Below are positions 59,901 to 64,000 of a stretch of 64,000 nt of DNA, piece after piece (within the stretch, counting starts at the first letter, position 1; each line of letters opens with the position of its first letter). Made by a program: the position numbers and the translations under genes. This DNA is from CAIYTF01 sp963664845 (GTDB taxonomy: Bacteria > Bacteroidota > Ignavibacteria > Ignavibacteriales > Ignavibacteriaceae), in assembly GCA_963664845.1 (NCBI GenBank), contig OY761615.1, forward strand, positions 1,550,001 through 1,614,000, given 5' to 3'. The notes beneath the pieces were generated by a model. It made no database searches. It saw only the letters and a list, made by a program, of their open reading frames with translations, and was not told where the DNA came from.

Positions 59901-61187
59901 TGAAGTTCCTGGAAAAGTGACACTATCCGATGAAACTTCAAAATCGGCTGAAGCGCTCACGGTAATTGTGCCCGGATAACCAATTAAATTTTCACCACTT
60001 AACAGATAACTTTTAATTGAGGAAGGGCCGGCACCGGCTGTATAAGCAAACCCCATTAGGGAACCGGGAGATACCGTTAAAGCCGGTAACGGATTTAACG
60101 TGACGATCCCATTACAGGTAACCTTAACCGCAGCGATACCGCCACCTGCATTGGCAATTAACTCATTATTATATTCACCGTCCGGAAGCCCGGTTTTAAG
60201 CCTGACATACACTTTTACAGGATTCAAGGTTTCTGAAGTAAATGGGATTAAAACTGAGGAAGAGGAAAAACTCAAGCTATCAATCGAAACTTCATAGTTG
60301 GTCGAGGCCGTAACCGTAATGTTTCCCGGGAAGCCAGACAAAACAACGCCCTTTAATTCATAGCTTTGTATAGCTGATGGACCGTGACCGACCACATAGG
60401 TGAAATCATTGAGCGCAGACGGAGTTACGGTAAGGGTTGGTGTTGAATTTACAATGGAATAACTGTTGCCCGAAGTTGCATTTATTGTTGCCGGGTTACA
60501 ATTGTCTGCCGTCAAGCCGGTTACTCCGGAACTGAAGCAGTAGTAATAGACAGTCGTTCCGCCGGGCTGACCGGGAATTGAAGCAGTATAACTTGATCCA
60601 CTGCCCGTCATTTGTGTAACCGTTGAGGTTGCGTACGAACTTGAAGTTGACCAGCGCAAATAAATTGCCTGATTAGTAACTGTAGCACCGCTCATGGTAG
60701 CAGTAACAGTAACAGCTACATTTTCAGCCGGTGCAGAGTTTGATGCGGAAGCAATAGCCGGAGGAGGAGTTGGAAACTCAAAAATGTAACCTTTTGAGTT
60801 TTGTCCGGAAGCGACATCAGCAATAGTGAATATGTATTTTCTTCCGGCAGTAACCACCCAGTGTACATCCGCAGTATTGACTTGATAGTTAATAACGGTA
60901 TTTACAGGGACGGTCACGTTTTTGCCGCCCCAGTAGGTGCCGGCTGTTTTTTTTGTACCGCTAATACTACACGTTAAATTGTAATTATATGACCCGGTAC
61001 CATTTTGGGGAGGAGAAACCCATGTATAGTCGTTTCCGCTCCCGTTGGGAAGTGCAATACTCGTCATTACAGGCGGAGCCGAGAACAACCCGCCCTGGCA
61101 GAACATACTGGGCTGTTGAGGTTGTGAATAAACCGCGACGGATAGAGCAATAACCGCAAGTAGAGAAAAGAAGAAGCTTCTTATCAT
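56985..61187 (-). CDS. Secreted GH13 alpha-amylase-like protein with T9SS tail
   Basis: A 1400-residue protein. Signal peptide about 1-21; N-terminal domain to about 140; VYYYCFSS module (about 145-245); two Ig-like repeats (about 250-363 and 369-479); linker domains; CBM48-like module (about 710-800, VIGDFNNWQVDPVYYMKV); GH13 barrel (about 845-1290) with D1007 (nucleophile, DGYRFDLSK), E1053 (acid/base, VILEHFAD) and D1114 (ESHDEERL). Region I reads DAVLNQQTG: the usual His is Gln. The C-terminus is a T9SS sorting domain (about 1320-1400, NYPNPFNPST...). Likely hydrolyses alpha-glucans outside the cell. Lies 151 bp downstream of the related 61339 gene. Confidence 0.9.
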   Translation of the reverse strand: MIRSFFFSLLAVIALSVAVYSQPQQPSMFCQGGLFSAPPVMTSIALPNGSGNDYTWVSPPQNGTGSYNYNLTCSISGTKKTAGTYWGGKNVTVPVNTVINYQVNTADVHWVVTAGRKYIFTIADVASGQNSKGYIFEFPTPPPAIASASNSAPAENVAVTVTATMSGATVTNQAIYLRWSTSSSYATSTVTQMTGSGSSYTASIPGQPGGTTVYYYCFSSGVTGLTADNCNPATINATSGNSYSIVNSTPTLTVTPSALNDFTYVVGHGPSAIQSYELKGVVLSGFPGNITVTASTNYEVSIDSLSFSSSSVLIPFTSETLNPVKVYVRLKTGLPDGEYNNELIANAGGGIAAVKVTCNGIVTLNPLPALTVSPGSLMGFAYTAGAGPSSIKSYLLSGENLIGYPGTITVSASADFEVSSDSVTFPGTSISIPYTSAVLSQTKVFVRLKAGLSAAVYSDEKIINSVGNAKATVLCTGTVAAPASTILKWTPSIITESDEVTIIFDATQGTAGLKGYTGDVYAHTGVLTNLSKNTADWKYVKTVWGTNTPDTKLTRIGTDLYKLVIGPTVRAYYGVAAAEQIQRLSFVFRSASSPYLEGKDVGAADIFITVSASGLNVLFTAPTTFPIIKNLNEVQQISVASANSTRLALYANNTLLTETAGTSIDYTYTCSDYGKIWIKAVATNGSATKTDSFYIVVRPPVTRQALPDGVVDGINYLSPTSVALSLYAPYKNYAYVIGDFNNWQVDPVYYMKVTPDGLRYWVQIDNLTPGTEYGFQYLVDGNLNVADPYADKVLDPVFDTTINAETYPGLKQYPRGLTTQMVSILQTAQTPFVWQTTGYKRPPKDNLIIYELFMRDFVSTHSYKTLIDTIGYFKNLGITAIELMPITEFDMNDSWGYNPDFMFAPDKYYGTKNELKTFIDKCHQNGIAVILDAVLNQQTGNSPLARLWWNAGDNVPAGTNPYLNVTATHPYSVYNDLNHNSTATRYWVDRFVKYWLTEYKFDGYRFDLSKGYTQTSSSDDASFNAYDQSRIDNLKRIANVMWSVDTSAYVILEHFADNTEEVALSNANLMVWDKLSDNFAKAAEGASPMDLTWGSYKARGFGAPNAIDYMESHDEERLMYNILQSGGSSGTYNTKTLSTALDRVKLCAAFLLTIPGPKMLWQFGELGYDVSLQFNGKAGAKPLHWEYFADPQRQKLFRTIKYLNGLKTTYPAFRSANYTVDVSGTLKRVTLIDPSMSVNLVGNFGLTAQSITGNFPSTGTWYDYFSHTSITVSNTAMSISLPPGEFRLYTTVQLPAVDLISGLENSPENKIVPASFALEQNYPNPFNPSTFISYQLPTGSRVTLKVYNILGKEVATLVNESKEAGVYKVLFDASQLSSGVYFYKLDAGTFSQTRKLLLVK

Positions 61188-61274
61188 ATCTATTCCTGAT
61201 TTTTAGTTTATTGAATTAAAAATTTTACTGTCATTATGAATAAAACCGAGCCATTGTATTGTCAACGTAATCTA

Positions 61275-61300
61275 TGACCCCGGCTGTTCAGCCGGGGTCA
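61275..61300 (-). terminator. Hairpin between the two GH13 genes
   Basis: An uninterrupted stem TGACCCCGGCTG / CAGCCGGGGTCA spans 61275-61300 with a loop of at most 2-6 nt. It lies 38 bp past the upstream gene's stop. No T tract follows, so termination is likely but not canonical. Confidence 0.55.
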
Positions 61301-61338
61301 CATAAGAGCATTTAACAGACCATTGCAGGCTAACAGAG

Positions 61339-64000
61339 TTATTTGAGTAACAGCATTTTCCTTGTTTGTGACCAGACACCAGCTTCCAACTTGTAGAAGT
61401 AGATGCCGCTGTATAAATTTACACCATTGAAGGTGACCTCATGAACGCCTGCACTCTGACGAGCATTCTCCAGAATCCGGACCGTCTGTCCCAAAGTGTT
61501 ATAAACGGTGATTTTAACGTCTGATGCAGCAGGAAGTGCATAGGTGATAACCGTGCTGGGATTAAAAGGATTGGGGAAGTTCTGTGCCAACACGTAGGAG
61601 CCAATTGCGGCAATTTTTTCATCGGGGCCTGTTCCGGTAATCAGATCAGCTTTTAGTATTGCCGTCCCTTGGGGTGCAATAGAAACTGATGGCGTTAACG
61701 TCATCGATCCATCACTGAGGATATTGAATTGACCTGCAGTCTGGTTAGTTACCAAGTCAATTAATGTATACGTCCCGGGCCGGCACCCACTGAGTGAACT
61801 TCCTGAGTAGCTGATGGTTGGATTGGAAACAGTTGCCGCAGTAAAATTATGAATTGGTATAATCAGTTCCTGATTAGAGTCATTATTATAGCACCTTCCA
61901 AACGCATATATATTTGTGTTGGTACCGGACATTTGAAGATAGGCACCTCTTCGCAACGAAGGATGTTGTTCTCTTATCCTGATAAGTTTTTTGTACCAGT
62001 TTAAGATTGAAGTGCTGTCCGCATTCATCGTCTGGACATTGTGGGTAGTATAGTTTGAACCAACCGCTTCCCAGGGATTGCCAGTCGTAAAACCCGCATT
62101 AGAACCATTTGTCCACTGCATGGGCGTTCTTCTTGAAGGATCGTCGCTTCCGCTTGCCATAGCGAGTTCTTCGCCGTAATAAAGGAAGGGAACGCCCGGG
62201 AACGTCAACAGCAGCGATGCGGCCAATTTAGAGTTATTCAAGTTACTGTTGAGTTGTGAGTATATCCTTGTCTGATCGTGATTAGTGAGGAAAGTGGCAT
62301 ACTGAAGAAAGGGATAACTCTTGGTAACAACATTGTTCATATGATCCCTGATGCCACTGGGATTTCCTGCGATAATCGAGCTGATAATATTAGTAGCAGC
62401 ATCAAATTCGAAACAGATATCGAGTCCGGTACCGTCAACGTAAGGGATAACTTCCGAAGTTTTAGTCCACACTTCACCCACGGTCATTGCATTTGGGTTT
62501 TCCCCTTTATAGTGATTCCTGAATTCCCGCCAGTAGCTCAAATTTGAAGGTGCGTCTGCAATAATAGTGCTGTCCTCAACAAGATACCTTGCACCGTCGA
62601 GTCTGAAACCGTCAACCTTCATGGTGTCTAACCAGAAATCCACAATTCCGGCAACCTCGCTCTTAACTTTAGGATTTTTGTAATTCAGATCCGGCATTGT
62701 ATTGGTGAACACACCGTAATAATAACTGCCACCGGAACCGAACCAAACAGTTTCACCCCAAGGCCCCTTGAACCCCGGATTGGTGCTTTTCCAGATATAC
62801 CAATCTCTGTAGGTGGCACTGGAGCTTGTCTTTGAATTTTGAAACCATGGATGCTGATCGGAAGTGTGATTAAGCACCAGATCAATGACTACTTTTATTC
62901 CGCGTGCATGAGCACTGTCAAGAAAAGTCTTGAATGTTGCATTGGTTCCGTAATCCTGTTCAATCGTTTTATAGTCTGTTACGTCGTATCCATGATAGCT
63001 GGGAGATTGCATAATAGGCATAAGCCATAATGCCGTTACACCAAGATCGTTCTTGGTTAAAGGATTTCCTGAATTAAGATAATCCAATTTCTGCATCAGT
63101 CCGGTGAAATCACCCACGCCATTTCCGTTTGCATCAAAGAAACTTCTGACAAATACCTGATAGAACACCTGATCATTCCACCAATAGGTTTGATTCTTCG
63201 CGCCAGCGGGGATTACGTTCCCTGAGCAGCTTACGTTTACTGTTTCAGCGCCACCACCGGAATTGGAAATCAACTCGGTATTATAGGACCCTGCAGATAA
63301 ACCGGCTTTAAGTCTGACATATACTGTTGTAGGATTCAATACTCTTGAGGTATATGGAATAGTGAGTGAACCTCCGGGAAATACTGAATTGTTGAGAGAA
63401 ACCTCGAAGTCTGCGGGAGCGGTCACTGTGATATTCCCTGGATATCCGGTTAAATAGTTGCCGCTAATGGAAAAGTGTTGGGTGATCGATGGTCCTGAAC
63501 CGGCAAAATAGCTGAAGCCAGTCAGCGAGGGAGTGGTAACAGCCAATGCCGGTGTGCTTGAAGTGACTGTTCCACTGCAGGAAACACTTGCATTTGCACC
63601 ACCGCCCGTAATGGAAATTGCTTCAGAAGAATAAGCAGCAAGCGGCAACCCGGCTTTCAACCTTACATAAACCACAGTCGTATCCAAAACAGAAGAAGTG
63701 TAGGGAACAGAGAGACTGCTTCCTGAATAGTTTTGACCATCAAGAGATATCTCAAAATCCTTTGGCGCGGTAAGAGTGATATTACCGGGATAGCCGGTCA
63801 ACAATACTCCGAAAAATGAAAAGCTTTGAGATTCCGACGGCCCGAAAGAATAACCATAGGTGAAACCGCTTAATCCCGTTGCTGTTGTAATAAGGGTTGG
63901 AGTTGTGCCGTTTACCGTATAGCTGGTACCGGTAGTTGCATTTATGGTTGCAGGGTTACAGGTAGCCGGAGTCAATTCGGTGGTTCCGGAACTGAAACAG
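61339..64000 (-). CDS. Secreted GH13 alpha-amylase-like protein with T9SS tail (partial, runs off right edge)
   Basis: The reading frame is open to the window edge, so the start and signal peptide are missing; a frame starting at an internal TTG (63975) is an artefact. Visible order: end of a VYYYCFSS-type module, two Ig-like repeats, then a GH13 barrel (VFYQVFVRSFFDANGNGVGDF at its start). Catalytic Asp at 62598-62596 (KVDGFRLDGA), Glu at 62475-62473 (VGEVWTK), and Asp at 62277-62275 (LTNHDQTR). Region I is DLVLNHTSDQHPW, intact. Ends in a T9SS domain (NFPNPFNPST...). At least 887 residues visible. It shares modules with its neighbour but differs in GH13 subfamily. Confidence 0.92.
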   Translation of the reverse strand, partial: CFSSGTTELTPATCNPATINATTGTSYTVNGTTPTLITTATGLSGFTYGYSFGPSESQSFSFFGVLLTGYPGNITLTAPKDFEISLDGQNYSGSSLSVPYTSSVLDTTVVYVRLKAGLPLAAYSSEAISITGGGANASVSCSGTVTSSTPALAVTTPSLTGFSYFAGSGPSITQHFSISGNYLTGYPGNITVTAPADFEVSLNNSVFPGGSLTIPYTSRVLNPTTVYVRLKAGLSAGSYNTELISNSGGGAETVNVSCSGNVIPAGAKNQTYWWNDQVFYQVFVRSFFDANGNGVGDFTGLMQKLDYLNSGNPLTKNDLGVTALWLMPIMQSPSYHGYDVTDYKTIEQDYGTNATFKTFLDSAHARGIKVVIDLVLNHTSDQHPWFQNSKTSSSATYRDWYIWKSTNPGFKGPWGETVWFGSGGSYYYGVFTNTMPDLNYKNPKVKSEVAGIVDFWLDTMKVDGFRLDGARYLVEDSTIIADAPSNLSYWREFRNHYKGENPNAMTVGEVWTKTSEVIPYVDGTGLDICFEFDAATNIISSIIAGNPSGIRDHMNNVVTKSYPFLQYATFLTNHDQTRIYSQLNSNLNNSKLAASLLLTFPGVPFLYYGEELAMASGSDDPSRRTPMQWTNGSNAGFTTGNPWEAVGSNYTTHNVQTMNADSTSILNWYKKLIRIREQHPSLRRGAYLQMSGTNTNIYAFGRCYNNDSNQELIIPIHNFTAATVSNPTISYSGSSLSGCRPGTYTLIDLVTNQTAGQFNILSDGSMTLTPSVSIAPQGTAILKADLITGTGPDEKIAAIGSYVLAQNFPNPFNPSTVITYALPAASDVKITVYNTLGQTVRILENARQSAGVHEVTFNGVNLYSGIYFYKLEAGVWSQTRKMLLLK

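Noticed and set aside
63975..63975. TTG start of the last GH13 gene
   Set aside because: The frame is open to the window edge (CFSSGTTEL read-through matches the paralogue), so this is an internal codon.

Overview
The window looks like chromosomal DNA from a Bacteroidota/FCB-group bacterium, most likely an Ignavibacteria- or Kapabacteria-like lineage. The clearest sign is the C-terminal secretion tail of two large secreted glycosidases (motif NYPNPFNPST, a beta-sandwich of about 80 residues, then an R-K-x-L-L-x-K end), which is the type IX secretion (T9SS) sorting domain in the form common in that group. DUF3857 proteins, a PF04245 nucleoid protein, LytTR regulation and a moderate GC content with AT-rich spacers agree. 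No rRNA, integrase, transposase, phage gene or CRISPR array was seen.

Layout. 1-0.8 kb: non-coding repeat DNA. 0.8-13.3 kb: housekeeping and metabolic genes, mostly on the minus strand: mannonate dehydratase, a zinc phospholipase C-like protein (plus strand), ornithine aminotransferase, DnaX, an SRPBCC protein, a membrane-anchored protein, a nucleoid-associated protein, ClpP, trigger factor and tRNA-Leu(UAG). Two families of inverted-repeat-bounded, MITE-like elements sit between these genes. 13.3-20.8 kb: gene-poor accessory stretch with an outer membrane protein/lipoprotein pair, an M50-like membrane protein, and an isolated RepA-like AAA ATPase bracketed by repeats, including an 11-bp-period iteron-like array just downstream. 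20.8-24.2 kb: a translationally coupled surface-polysaccharide operon (FemAB/GNAT-like, glycosyltransferase, flippase). 24.5-30.9 kb: three DUF3857/transglutaminase-like paralogues, two lacking catalytic residues. 31.2-40.7 kb: YjbQ, a DJ-1/PfpI protein, a two-CW protein, acyl-CoA ligase, a purine permease, a large SPFH protein with tandem internal repeats, and a YD-repeat protein. 40.9-44.8 kb: cytochrome bd oxidase (cydAB) between two paralogous Rrf2 regulators. 45.1-47.8 kb: GntR(YtrA-type)-slipin operon and a PAS histidine kinase. 48.5-64 kb: secreted multidomain proteins. These are a dockerin-ended adhesin-like protein and two GH13 alpha-amylase-like enzymes, the last running off the right edge. 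A LytTR two-component system and an ABC transporter lie between them.

How it works together. The right third looks like an extracellular alpha-glucan-degrading locus with T9SS cargo. The cydAB island looks like an oxygen- or redox-controlled respiratory unit whose two regulators share a 26-bp upstream motif. Four translation starts were moved inward on RBS, overlap or family grounds (trigger factor, one DUF3857 protein, acyl-CoA ligase, one Rrf2), and a fifth (the purine permease) on family alignment. No complete novel system is proven. The best leads are the Rrf2-cydAB-Rrf2 island, the RepA-like ATPase with iteron-like repeats, the repeat-expanded SPFH protein, and a 38-residue membrane-peptide ORF between an ABC exporter and a LytTR two-component pair.
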